Shown here: positions 18,074-25,692 of the stretch, piece after piece
How the letters are laid out: each line of letters begins with the position of its first letter
Numbering within the stretch: position 1 is the stretch's first letter
NCBI GenBank assembly: GCA_013360405.1
Contig: JABWBR010000035.1
Location: forward strand, 1-49,905
DNA: 49,905 nucleotides
Direction of reading: 5' to 3'
From: Saprospiraceae bacterium
GTDB lineage: Bacteria; Bacteroidota; Bacteroidia; Chitinophagales; Saprospiraceae
The notes under the pieces: model-generated
What the model saw: the letters and a program-made list of their open reading frames with translations, nothing else
Databases searched by the model: none
Told to the model about the DNA's origin: nothing
Program-made: the position numbers and the translations under genes

Positions 18074-19720
18074 TTAATTACGCCCTACTTCCTTTGCCCA
18101 GTTGCCCCTGAAAATTATTTCCTGGTCGTGAATGCGGAAAATAAACTTGCCATATCGCACCGAAATACCTGCCGAGGCATTCACAATCCAGCAATTATCC
18201 GGTATATGAAAGAAATTTTCGGCGGTAATTACTTTTTGACCATCCTGTTCTTTTACCGGGACAGTGGCCTGTGGCCCAACCTCCCAGCCCAGGTGGGTAT
18301 TGTAACTTACCTTCAGGTCGCCCACTAAGCTAAAGTTTTCCTTGTTTTCGATCCTGGTTTTAATGCAGGCAATTTTGCCTTCATTTAAATCCTTTCCAGG
18401 TGTAACTTCAATGGATAGTTTCGGCAATTCGATAGCCGTTTTTGATGCCAGTATGCTGATGGATTCGGTTTTTATCACCTTATTGTCCTTATCGTAAAAT
18501 TCAAATGCCAACTCCATATCCTGTATGTCGGCAGGGTTAATGGCAATTTGATCGGCGAAGTATCCCCAGGTGTTTATATTTTTTGAATAAATGATTTTAT
18601 CCAGGTATTTTACTACTACTTTTTTTACGTCTTGATCGGTATACAGCTCCAAGGGTACCGTGGCGCCGCTGTGTATCGAAATATTTTTCGGGCTTATGAT
18701 CAGCGCTTTCATATAATCACGCATGGCAAACCATACCGGGCGTGGGGAGCCGTATTTATCGGCAGCATCGCTGTACCCCCAGAAACCGAACCACTCTTCG
18801 GGCTGATCCAGTGCATGGTTGTTTTTATCACCGCCTTTCCACCAACCATCGGCATAATAAAACGGGCACATACCCACAGCGCCGGCATCAATCAAGTCGC
18901 GGTAATTGGCAATAAGTCCGTCAGCCTGCTGTTTCAGGGTATTTCCGCCATAACGGCCATAACCCTTATGCGAAACCGAATAGCCGAACTCGGTGGTTAT
19001 AAATGGCTTATTTAAGCCGTTGAGCGTATTCAAGCCTGCTATATAATCCTTGAAACCCATGGTAGCCGTCTGGGCTTCGCCATGGTCGTAACAATTGTAG
19101 GCATACACATCAAAATAGCTTTCATCCATATAATCGCTGATCATGGCATTGGCCGAGAGGGTAACCGGTATACCCGGGTGCCCTTGATGCAGGTTATCGA
19201 TCAGGGTTTTCATCAGGTCGACAAAAGCTTTGCCGGTAACTTGGTAAATATGATTGGTTTGAGGTTCGTTGATCACCAGGTAGGTGATGATACAATCGTA
19301 TTTTTTGGCATAGGCAGTAACCGTTTTCACTTTATCAACGCATTCCTTGACAAATGCAGGATCGGCATAGTTTCCTTCCGGATTTACATCAATACCCATA
19401 ATGAGTTTCAGTCCCGATTCCTGCACCAGCTTTAACTGTGCTTCCGAAAACTGGCTCCAGGTCCGGATGGTGTTGTACCCTCCTTCCTTAATTACTTTGA
19501 GATCGAATTTAAGCAAATCGAGATCGTCAGCCCTGGTACCCTCGTACGGATGCTGCCCCGGGCGGGCGCCGATTTCGTAGCCTATGGCTTTGATAAAGAA
19601 TTTCTGCCCGTTGAGGTAATACCAATTATCTTTTAATTCAATTTTTGTTTTCGGCTGTGAAAACCCTACAAGGAATGACGAAAACAACAGGACAATTGCC
19701 AACGTAATTTTGTATTTCAT
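18074..19720 (-). CDS. Secreted clan GH-A glycoside hydrolase
   Basis: 548 residues with a signal peptide (about 1-21, VGFSQ). Residues 25-345 form a (beta/alpha)8 glycosidase: YLNGQKFFIKAIGYE start, acid/base E152 in VINEPQ and nucleophile E244 in ITTEFGYS, the standard clan GH-A spacing after strands 4 and 7. The GH family within clan A cannot be fixed by eye (GH2 and GH5 relatives are both possible). A beta-rich C-terminal region (about 350-548) looks like Ig or carbohydrate-binding folds. No T9SS sorting domain, so probably periplasmic. It lies near the esterase/GH3 genes, consistent with polysaccharide breakdown. Confidence 0.82.
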   Translation of the reverse strand: MKYKITLAIVLLFSSFLVGFSQPKTKIELKDNWYYLNGQKFFIKAIGYEIGARPGQHPYEGTRADDLDLLKFDLKVIKEGGYNTIRTWSQFSEAQLKLVQESGLKLIMGIDVNPEGNYADPAFVKECVDKVKTVTAYAKKYDCIITYLVINEPQTNHIYQVTGKAFVDLMKTLIDNLHQGHPGIPVTLSANAMISDYMDESYFDVYAYNCYDHGEAQTATMGFKDYIAGLNTLNGLNKPFITTEFGYSVSHKGYGRYGGNTLKQQADGLIANYRDLIDAGAVGMCPFYYADGWWKGGDKNNHALDQPEEWFGFWGYSDAADKYGSPRPVWFAMRDYMKALIISPKNISIHSGATVPLELYTDQDVKKVVVKYLDKIIYSKNINTWGYFADQIAINPADIQDMELAFEFYDKDNKVIKTESISILASKTAIELPKLSIEVTPGKDLNEGKIACIKTRIENKENFSLVGDLKVSYNTHLGWEVGPQATVPVKEQDGQKVITAENFFHIPDNCWIVNASAGISVRYGKFIFRIHDQEIIFRGNWAKEVGRN

Positions 19721-19907
19721 GACTAAAGTGTGTTTGGCGGTTAAAAAACGTCTTTTTCTTACCCAATGATATAATGTATTCCCAATTCAGTGACCATTTT
19801 ATTTTGATGTAAACTATCATAACGCAGGCAAAACTCAAAGCTAACGGTATTTCTTTTTTAGATTATGGCCGAAAAACACAAACATTCACCTCCTCCATAA
19901 ATTCAGG

Positions 19908-19950
19908 CTCTCTCCCTCCCCCACTCTCTCACTCTCCCACTCCCCTCCCC
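19908..19950 (-). repeat. G-rich GAGTGGGAG-type word array at a stop codon
   Basis: On the minus strand GGGGAGTGGGAGAGTGAGAG continues as AGTGGGGGAGGGAGAGAG. It overlaps the last codons and TGA of the gltD remnant. Same vocabulary as the arrays after pnp, nifJ and the ABC ATPase gene; only one arm is present. Confidence 0.5.
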
Positions 19951-20400
19951 GCCACCACCCTCGCCACTTCCCTCCCCTCTGCAATGGCCCAAACCACCAG
20001 CGACTGCCCACGACGAGCATCGCCGGCAGCGAAAACCCTGTCAGAGGAGGTAATGAAATTGGTATTTTCGACGGTTCCTTTTTCGTCGATAGCGAGGCCG
20101 AGTTGCGACCAAAGCGGACTGTGCTCCACCCCCCTATAACCGATGGCAATTAAGGCGAGGTCGCAGGGGAGTTCGCGTTCGGAGCCGGGAATTTCCACAA
20201 AATGGTGTTTCCCAGTGGCAGGGTCTTTTTCCCAGCTTATTTCGCAAACCAACAGCCCCCTGACACAGTCATCCGCGTCGGAGATAAAGGCTTTGGCTTG
20301 AATGGCCCATTGTCGCATGCAGCCTTCTTCATGCGTAGCTGTTTTCAGAATAATCTGGTGTGGTGAAAAGGTCAGGGCAGCGTGCGGATGTCGCAGCTTA
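19929..20400 (-). pseudogene. 3' remnant of glutamate synthase small subunit (gltD)
   Basis: Encodes only the last third of GltD: THEEGCMRQWAIQAKAFISD, GSERELPCDLALIAIGYRG, and the FAD-binding FAAGDARRGQSLVVWAIAEG. The family is normally about 480 residues. The FAD and NADPH Rossmann domains and the N-terminal Fe-S region are missing. Homology starts around 20345-20390, at the edge of a very AT-rich stretch. No gltB is nearby. The last residues and stop merge into a G-rich word array. It is a non-functional remnant. Confidence 0.85.
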
Positions 20401-20637
20401 AGAACAAAATTAATTTTATTTTTTAAATTCAACTCAAACTAAAACTAAGTTTTTAATTATATAAAATTATAAAACTTAATTTTGAAAGAATATTAAAATT
20501 CAACATCAAAACATTATACAAACCCATAGGGTTATAGTCGATAAAAAGCTGTTTTTTTTGCGTTGGCGCCAAAAAATGTTCTAATTTTAAAAATGGTGAA
20601 AGTTGTAAAAAAAGTTGAATCTCCCATTACTTCGGCG
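20400..20637 (-). other. AT-rich non-coding stretch upstream of the gltD remnant
   Basis: Strongly AT-rich compared with its neighbours, with short self-complementary pieces such as AAACTTAGTTTT and AAAATTAAGTTT. No credible ORF. With the TACTTTTG box at 20638-20645 it could be the old promoter and leader of a glt operon whose genes have been deleted (inference). Confidence 0.4.
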
Positions 20638-20698
20638 CAAAAGTATCCCAATATGCTCTCGAAACAATAACATTGGTATCAAGAATGAGCTTTTGCAT
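20627..20698 (-). pseudogene. Truncated PIN-domain toxin (VapC-like)
   Basis: Minus-strand ATG at 20698 overlaps the end of the antitoxin gene by 20 nt in another frame, as in toxin-antitoxin operons. It encodes MQKLILDTNVIVS, the first strand and first catalytic Asp (DTN) of PIN-domain toxins, then ten unrelated residues and a TAA. A full toxin has about 135-145 residues. The break point is next to the TACTTTTG promoter box, so the rest was probably removed by a deletion. Confidence 0.8.
20638..20645 (-). promoter_or_regulatory. Orphan -7 box TACTTTTG
   Basis: A perfect TAnnTTTG on the minus strand, lying inside the truncated toxin frame and pointing at the gltD remnant. It looks like a promoter separated from its gene. 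Confidence 0.4.
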
Positions 20699-20906
20699 CT
20701 CTAACGGCCTTTATTTCCGCGTTAATTTCATCCAACGTCATAGTCGAAAGCCCTACTTGTTCTGCAATCTCGTTGCACTCCAGAAGGGCTCTGCGTGCAT
20801 ATTCTCTACTTATCAGCTCAACCAGATCGGAAAATTTGATTTCACCGCCTCCAAAGTTGTATTTCTGAAAGTCTGTTTCGCTTATTTTAAGTTGTACTGT
20901 TCGCAT
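20679..20906 (-). CDS. Antitoxin-like partner of a PIN-domain toxin
   Basis: 75 residues, beginning MRTVQLKISETDFQKYNF and ending in a charged helix (DEINAEIKAVRDAKAHS). It resembles small antitoxins encoded before PIN-family toxins in Bacteroidota and cyanobacteria. The downstream toxin start codon overlaps its 3' end. Because the toxin is cut to 23 codons, the antitoxin is now an orphan. It has its own promoter at 20986-20993. Family assignment rests mainly on the gene arrangement. Confidence 0.65.
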   Translation of the reverse strand: MRTVQLKISETDFQKYNFGGGEIKFSDLVELISREYARRALLECNEIAEQVGLSTMTLDEINAEIKAVRDAKAHS

Positions 20907-20985
20907 ATTTTTTGATGATTAACCAGTTCTTTTTCCAACTGTCATGGACATTATATAAGGTTTCACAAAGACCGAGTGAGCAATG

Positions 20986-20993
20986 CAAATATA
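20986..20993 (-). promoter_or_regulatory. -7 box TATATTTG of the antitoxin gene
   Basis: A perfect TAnnTTTG on the minus strand within AAAAAGTATTATATTTGCAT. The same 20-base block recurs at 25469-25488 upstream of the RhuM remnant. Confidence 0.6.
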
Positions 20994-21110
20994 ATACTTT
21001 TTATTACACAATGCAAGCAACGCTCCTAGGCTTAGCCTCACCCAAACTCAAGATTAACAGTATCGCTACAATTCTCATATTGTCGCAAAATTAAATTCTC
21101 AAATAGAGCC

Positions 21111-21160
21111 GCTCGCTCTGCGAAACCTCTGTGTAACTCAGCGTCCTCTGTGGTTAAAAA
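21111..21160 (-). repeat. CACAGAGG-type word repeat after the GH3 fusion gene
   Basis: On the minus strand: AACCACAGAGGACGCTGAGT then TACACAGAGGTTTCGCAGAG. It repeats ACAGAGG-like words a short way after the stop codon at 21183. Similar strings are found between genes in many environmental bacteria (general familiarity, not searched). Confidence 0.45.
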
Positions 21161-21182
21161 AATCCCCCAAGTCTCCCCACCC

Positions 21183-23858
21183 CTACTTATACCCCAACCC
21201 AAACCCAAACGGATACAGCGGCTTCTCCGAATCGTAGGGCACATCGGTTTTTTGCCTGCACACGGCCTCCATGCTGGAGGGCAACTCGAAGGGCAGCTTG
21301 CCTTCGGGTTTGGCTTTGCCGAAAATCACATCCAGCAGGGCGGCATCACTGGCGCCGTAGTTGGCCAGCACGGCCCTGGCGGCGGCATTGATCTCCGGGA
21401 AAACCGCCGGACGGTCGAGGTAGATGTCTACGATGGTAGGCACGGCCTTGCATAGGTCGAGCACGTCCTGGAGGTCTTTGCCCTTGAAGTCGAGGTCGCC
21501 GTGGTGGAAACCCTGGGCAAAGGGGATGTCGGTTTCTACGGGTATCCAGGGGGTGCTGAGGCGAATGACGGCAATGTCGGCAGCCTGAGGGGAGTCGACT
21601 ATCGTGCCGTATAAAGCGGCGATTTCAGGCCTGACATTTTTAACATAAATCTTCAATTTCGAAGACTTTAGCGGCAGCGCGTTTTTGGGGTTTTTCAGCA
21701 AGGTGATGGAGCGGCGCTGGGCCACGTCGGCTTCTTTTTGGAAGGCAGGGTTGCCCACGATGGCCGCTACTTCGGACTCATCGACATAAGGGTCGTCGAA
21801 GAGGCCCAACTGGAATTTCTGGCGCAAGAGCCGCCGCACAGACTGGTCGATGCGGATTTCGCTGAGTTGGCCTTCTTTGACGAGCTGTACGACGTGCTGC
21901 GGCAGACTCTCGCCGCCAAACTGGTCTACACCGGCATCTATGGCTTTTTTTACGCGCTCTACTTCGCTGAGGTGCTCTACGCCCCAGGCGCGGGCGGGCC
22001 AGGTGAAGGTGGGGGCTTTATTGTCGGAGATCAGACCCCAGTCGGTACAGACCACGCCGTCGTAATTATACTTTTCGCGCAGCAGTTTGGTAATGATGGT
22101 TTTGTTAAAAGACATGGCTACGTCTTCGTCGGTTTGCCCCATGGGAATGCCGTAGTAGGGCATGATGGCCGCAGTGCCGGCTTTGAAGGCCGCTTCGAAG
22201 GGGATCAGGTGGTAATCGAAGTTGTTGCCGGGATAAATCTGCCCTTTGTGGAAGGGGAAATGCGGGTCGAGGCCTTCGTTTTGGGGGCCGCCGCCGGGGA
22301 AGTGTTTGGTCATGCAGGCCACACCCTGCCGCAGGTCTTTGCCTTGCAGGCCTTCGATATAGGCCGTCACCATTTTGGCCGTCAGGTGGGCGTCTTCGCT
22401 AAAGTTGCCGCTGATGCGGGGCCAACGGGGTTCGGTGGCCAGGTCGATTTGCGGGTGCAGGCTTTCGCGGATACCGATGGCGGTGTATTCCTGACGTACG
22501 ATGTCGGCAAAGCGGCGCATCAGGTTTTGGTCGCCGATGGCGGCAAAGCCGGGGCATTCGGGCCACTGCGAGAAGCCGCTGGCAGCCATGGAGAAGATTT
22601 GGTTGCTGAAATGGTTGCGGGGGTCGCTGGCGATAGTCACGGGGATGCCGAGTCGTGTTTTTTCGGCGGCCTTTTGCAGGTTGTTATTCCAGCGGGCCAT
22701 GATAGCTGGGTCGGCGGGAATTTGCCAGACGTTGAAATGGGTCATTTTGAGCTTGTTAATATTGTCGACGGCGGCGGGCCGGAAGGCGGCAAAACCCTCC
22801 ACTTTTGAGGGGTCGAATCCGATGCTGCCGTCTTTGTTGACGCCTACGCCGTTGATGAACAGTTGCCCGGCTTTTTCTTCGAGGGTCATTTGCGAAAGCA
22901 GGTCGTCTATCCGCTTATCAATGGGCTGGGCAGCGTCTTCGTACACGTCTTTTTTGCCGTTGTGGTTGAGGTCGCGATAGTTTTTCAGCCAGCCGTAGCT
23001 GTCGAGCCAGGCGCCGAAAGCGTCGAGCCATTTGTCGCTGGGCAGGTTTTGTTTTTTGGCGCCGAAGCCGTGGCCGCCTTTTTCGTAGATGTGCAATTCG
23101 ACGGGTTTGCCGGCGGCGTTCCACTTGTTGTAGAGTTCGGTACTTTGTTTTTGAAAACCAAAAACGTCATCGCTGGTCACGGCGATGAAGAGGGGCATGG
23201 CGTCATCGGGTACTTTGGTGGCGTCGCCGGGCTGCAGGGCGGAGTAGATGGGCGCTGCAAAATCGGGGCGGTTGGCGGCGGTGTGGTCATAGACGGCCCC
23301 GCCGACAAGTGTGCCGCCCGCTGAAAAACCCATGATGCCGATGCGGTTGGGCTTTACGCCAAATTCTGCCGCATGGCTGCGCACGTATTCGATGGCGGCC
23401 TTGCCGTCGGCAATGGCCAGCGGAATGATAGGGCCGACGCTTTCCATAAACTTCTGCTGGTTGGCGACACCCTGTTGGAACTCCATTACGCCATCTTCAC
23501 CAGTGGGCACCAATCTGTATTTGAGTACAAAGGCGGCGATGCCGTTTTTTACGCACCAATCGGCCACCCAATGGCCTTCGCTGTTGATGCTCAGCGCGTG
23601 AAAGCCGCCGCCGGGGGCGATGATCAGCGCCGTACCGTTGGCAATGGCGGGATCGGGCAGGTAGACGGTCAGGCTCGGCTTGGAGACATTGGTAATGACC
23701 TCCGTTTGCCACATTGGCGTGAAATACTGTTTCTCCGGCGTATTCCAGGTTATTCCCGGCGGTGTTGGCGCAGATGTAAGCTCGATGACCCGCTGGGCGT
23801 AGGCCGGGCCCAAACAACCCAGCAAAAGGAGGAGGTAAAGGATGCGTATTTTTATCAT
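21183..23858 (-). CDS. Secreted esterase-GH3 beta-glycosidase fusion
   Basis: 891 residues, signal peptide 1-21 (PAYAQ). Residues 25-293 are an alpha/beta-hydrolase esterase: oxyanion region APGGGFH (81-87), nucleophile S179 (GFSAGG), acid D230/D231 and H263 (KGGHGFG). A short Ca-binding-like linker DLNHNGKKDVYED (296-308) joins it to a GH3 catalytic domain (about 315-700; nucleophile D606 in VVCTDWGL) and a C-terminal GH3 domain ending YPFGFGLGYK. The GH3 part should release terminal sugars; the esterase part may remove acyl groups first. The esterase domain is similar to the separate enzyme encoded just upstream, with a 17-nt gap, so the two form an operon. Confidence 0.88.
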   Translation of the reverse strand: MIKIRILYLLLLLGCLGPAYAQRVIELTSAPTPPGITWNTPEKQYFTPMWQTEVITNVSKPSLTVYLPDPAIANGTALIIAPGGGFHALSINSEGHWVADWCVKNGIAAFVLKYRLVPTGEDGVMEFQQGVANQQKFMESVGPIIPLAIADGKAAIEYVRSHAAEFGVKPNRIGIMGFSAGGTLVGGAVYDHTAANRPDFAAPIYSALQPGDATKVPDDAMPLFIAVTSDDVFGFQKQSTELYNKWNAAGKPVELHIYEKGGHGFGAKKQNLPSDKWLDAFGAWLDSYGWLKNYRDLNHNGKKDVYEDAAQPIDKRIDDLLSQMTLEEKAGQLFINGVGVNKDGSIGFDPSKVEGFAAFRPAAVDNINKLKMTHFNVWQIPADPAIMARWNNNLQKAAEKTRLGIPVTIASDPRNHFSNQIFSMAASGFSQWPECPGFAAIGDQNLMRRFADIVRQEYTAIGIRESLHPQIDLATEPRWPRISGNFSEDAHLTAKMVTAYIEGLQGKDLRQGVACMTKHFPGGGPQNEGLDPHFPFHKGQIYPGNNFDYHLIPFEAAFKAGTAAIMPYYGIPMGQTDEDVAMSFNKTIITKLLREKYNYDGVVCTDWGLISDNKAPTFTWPARAWGVEHLSEVERVKKAIDAGVDQFGGESLPQHVVQLVKEGQLSEIRIDQSVRRLLRQKFQLGLFDDPYVDESEVAAIVGNPAFQKEADVAQRRSITLLKNPKNALPLKSSKLKIYVKNVRPEIAALYGTIVDSPQAADIAVIRLSTPWIPVETDIPFAQGFHHGDLDFKGKDLQDVLDLCKAVPTIVDIYLDRPAVFPEINAAARAVLANYGASDAALLDVIFGKAKPEGKLPFELPSSMEAVCRQKTDVPYDSEKPLYPFGFGLGYK

Positions 23859-23875
23859 GTCGAAGTACTTTTATA

Positions 23876-24862
23876 TCACAAGTTTAATTTTAGAAGCCAG
23901 TTTATACAATTGTCAATCCAATCTACCTCGCTGGTCGGGTTATCCATGCCGTAGCCGTGGCCGCCTTTGGCGTAGAAGAAAGTCTCCACCGGCACTTTAT
24001 TCTTCTGTAACGCTGCGACAAAAAGGATGGCGTTTTGCACTTTCACCACATCGTCGTCGACGGCGTGGGTGACGAAGGCAGGAGGCGTGTCGGGGGTTAC
24101 CTGCAGTTCGTTGGAGTATTCGCGCTTTTTTTCTTCTGAAACGGGGATCTTGCTCAGATTTTCTTCCGAATAACGCCAATCGGCCAATAGCTTTTCGAGT
24201 TCTTCGGCGGGCATGTCGCCCACCAGGTTGTAACGCGAACCGTAGTGCGTGAGGCTGTCGGCAAAGCTGATGACCGGGTAATTTAATATCATAAAATCGG
24301 GCCGCAGGTTCGTGTTTTTTGGGTTGTCAATCAGCATTTTGCGGTAATGCGTGCCTGCGGTAGAAGCTAAATGTCCACCCGCTGAACTGCCGGCAATGCC
24401 CACTTTGCGGGGGTCGATACCCCATTCCGCGGCATTTTCGCGCACGATTTGCAGGGCTCGCTGGGCATCTTGAAGCGGGACAAATTCTTTATTGTCCACA
24501 ATAGTCGATTTCGGCATGCGGTATTTCAAGACAAACCCGGCAATACCGTTTTCGCGCATTTTTTTGGCCATATCGTGGCCCTCATGGTCGATGGCTACCC
24601 CGGAGTAGCCGCCGCCGGGACAAATAATAACGGCCATGCCGTTGGCTTTTTCTTTTGCGGGCAGATAGGCAGTCAGTTCAGGTGTGGAGATATTGACTAA
24701 AAAACGGATGGTCTTGTCGCCGGCAGGGAAGGTATGGGTTATTTCTGCTACTTCAGCTTTGGCATTGGGTATTTGGCCTGTGGGATAGAGGGGGATTATC
24801 TGTTGGGCGTAGCCGGTCAATTGCAACCAAATAGCGATGGTGAGCGTCACAATTTTTTTCAT
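23876..24862 (-). CDS. Secreted alpha/beta-hydrolase esterase (acetyl xylan esterase-like)
   Basis: 328 residues, signal peptide 1-19 (TGYAQ). Motifs: CPGGGYSG oxyanion region, nucleophile S160 (AGSSAGGH), acid among D269-D271 and H302 (KGGHGYG). It belongs with the BD-FAE/acetyl-xylan-esterase-like hydrolases. It is a paralogue of the N-terminal half of the downstream esterase-GH3 fusion; both share EGH..A and NGIAxFVLKYR. First gene of the two-gene operon. The exact acyl group removed cannot be told from sequence. Confidence 0.85.
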   Translation of the reverse strand: MKKIVTLTIAIWLQLTGYAQQIIPLYPTGQIPNAKAEVAEITHTFPAGDKTIRFLVNISTPELTAYLPAKEKANGMAVIICPGGGYSGVAIDHEGHDMAKKMRENGIAGFVLKYRMPKSTIVDNKEFVPLQDAQRALQIVRENAAEWGIDPRKVGIAGSSAGGHLASTAGTHYRKMLIDNPKNTNLRPDFMILNYPVISFADSLTHYGSRYNLVGDMPAEELEKLLADWRYSEENLSKIPVSEEKKREYSNELQVTPDTPPAFVTHAVDDDVVKVQNAILFVAALQKNKVPVETFFYAKGGHGYGMDNPTSEVDWIDNCINWLLKLNL

Positions 24863-24880
24863 AGGTGTTTTTTGTTTTGG

Positions 24881-24910
24881 TAAAGATAATCAACCGCGGG
24901 CTACGTACAA
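24881..24910 (-). promoter_or_regulatory. Probable promoter of the esterase/GH3 operon
   Basis: Minus strand TTG (24908-24910 complement), 19 nt, TATCTTTA (24881-24888 complement): one mismatch to TAnnTTTG with correct spacing. It lies 19 nt before the ATG. Confidence 0.5.
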
Positions 24911-25314
24911 TAGATTGCGGATTGCGGGGAATATTTGTTTCGACTCCGCTTTGTTGAGATAGCGTAACCCTGCACCAGGTAATCTTTGAGACGCTGGGTT
25001 GCCCACTGGCGGAACTGGGTACCGCGTTGGGATTTCACCCGGTAGCCCACGGAAATAATGACGTCGAGATTGTAGTATTTGGTCTTGTATTGTTTCCCAT
25101 CAGCAGCAGTTGTCAAGGAATCCTTGACAACTGAATCTGGTTGCAATTCTCCTTCTTTAAAGCAATTGTTGATGTGTAAACTAATATTTTGTTTGGTTTG
25201 ATTAAATAGCGAAGTCATTTGCTGCTGAGTTAACCAAACCGTATCCTGATCAAACCATACTTTTATTTCTGTTTGATCATCGGCTGTCTTGAAGATTTCA
25301 ATTTAGCTTTCCAT
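24901..25314 (-). pseudogene. RhuM-family gene remnant
   Basis: From ATG 25314 the frame reads MES, then an in-frame TAA, then IEIFKTADDQTEIKVWFDQD and TVWLTQQQM, which is the conserved RhuM N-terminus. The longest open part (from 25218) gives TKQNISLHINNCFKEGEL, TTAADGKQYKTKYYNLDVII and SVGYRVKSQRGTQFRQWATQ before ending in unrelated residues. The family is usually over 300 residues, so about two thirds is missing. It has both a nonsense codon at position 4 and a 3' deletion. RhuM genes are often mobile or associated with genomic islands. Confidence 0.85.
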
Positions 25315-25470
25315 AGTATGATGTTTTTGGTTAAGCTTGATTGCTCGGTTTGTTGGTGGACTTTGCCCATTAGCCAATATGCTTCCCGCACAAATAGGGC
25401 ATTACCCCGGATTGGGCGAGAAGGATAATACGTTATGCAAGGTTTTGTTCCGACTTAGGAAGTGCGTATG

Positions 25471-25478
25471 CAAATATA
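25471..25478 (-). promoter_or_regulatory. -7 box TATATTTG upstream of the RhuM remnant
   Basis: A perfect TAnnTTTG, part of a 20-base block shared with the antitoxin promoter at 20983-21002. It lies 157 nt before the old start codon, so its target is uncertain. The rest of 25315-25565 shows no coding sequence. Confidence 0.4.
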
Positions 25479-25565
25479 ATACTTTTTTTTAAAAAACTAA
25501 CCAACTTGTATTCCATCCAAAGTCGAGCTATTGCAGATTTGCATTTACAGGAAAGATAAAACCAA

Positions 25566-25602
25566 AACTGCTGACCGCTAACTGCTGATTGCTAATTGCT
25601 AT
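25566..25602. repeat. CTAACTGCTGATTGCT word array
   Basis: AACTGCTGACCGCTAACTGC followed by TGATTGCTAATTGCT. It uses the same words as the array between the hydrolase and rpoD genes (37684-37750). Here only one arm is present, in a divergent intergenic gap 40 nt before the gcvP promoter. Confidence 0.55.
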
Positions 25603-25646
25603 CAAAACAACTTCCCTTTTTCCAATGTTATGCCGGTGAAAAGTCA

Positions 25647-25654
25647 TACTTTTG
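25647..25654 (+). promoter_or_regulatory. -7 box TACTTTTG of gcvP
   Basis: A perfect TAnnTTTG 39 nt before the ATG at 25693. Because transcription would start near 25661, the longer frame starting at 25630 cannot be the true protein. Confidence 0.65.
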
Positions 25655-25692
25655 CATGTCATTTTCCTAACCAAATCGGCACTCCTAAGCAT

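Noticed and set aside
25630-25692. Upstream in-frame start of gcvP
   Set aside because: A TACTTTTG promoter box lies inside the extension and the family N-terminus begins at 25693.
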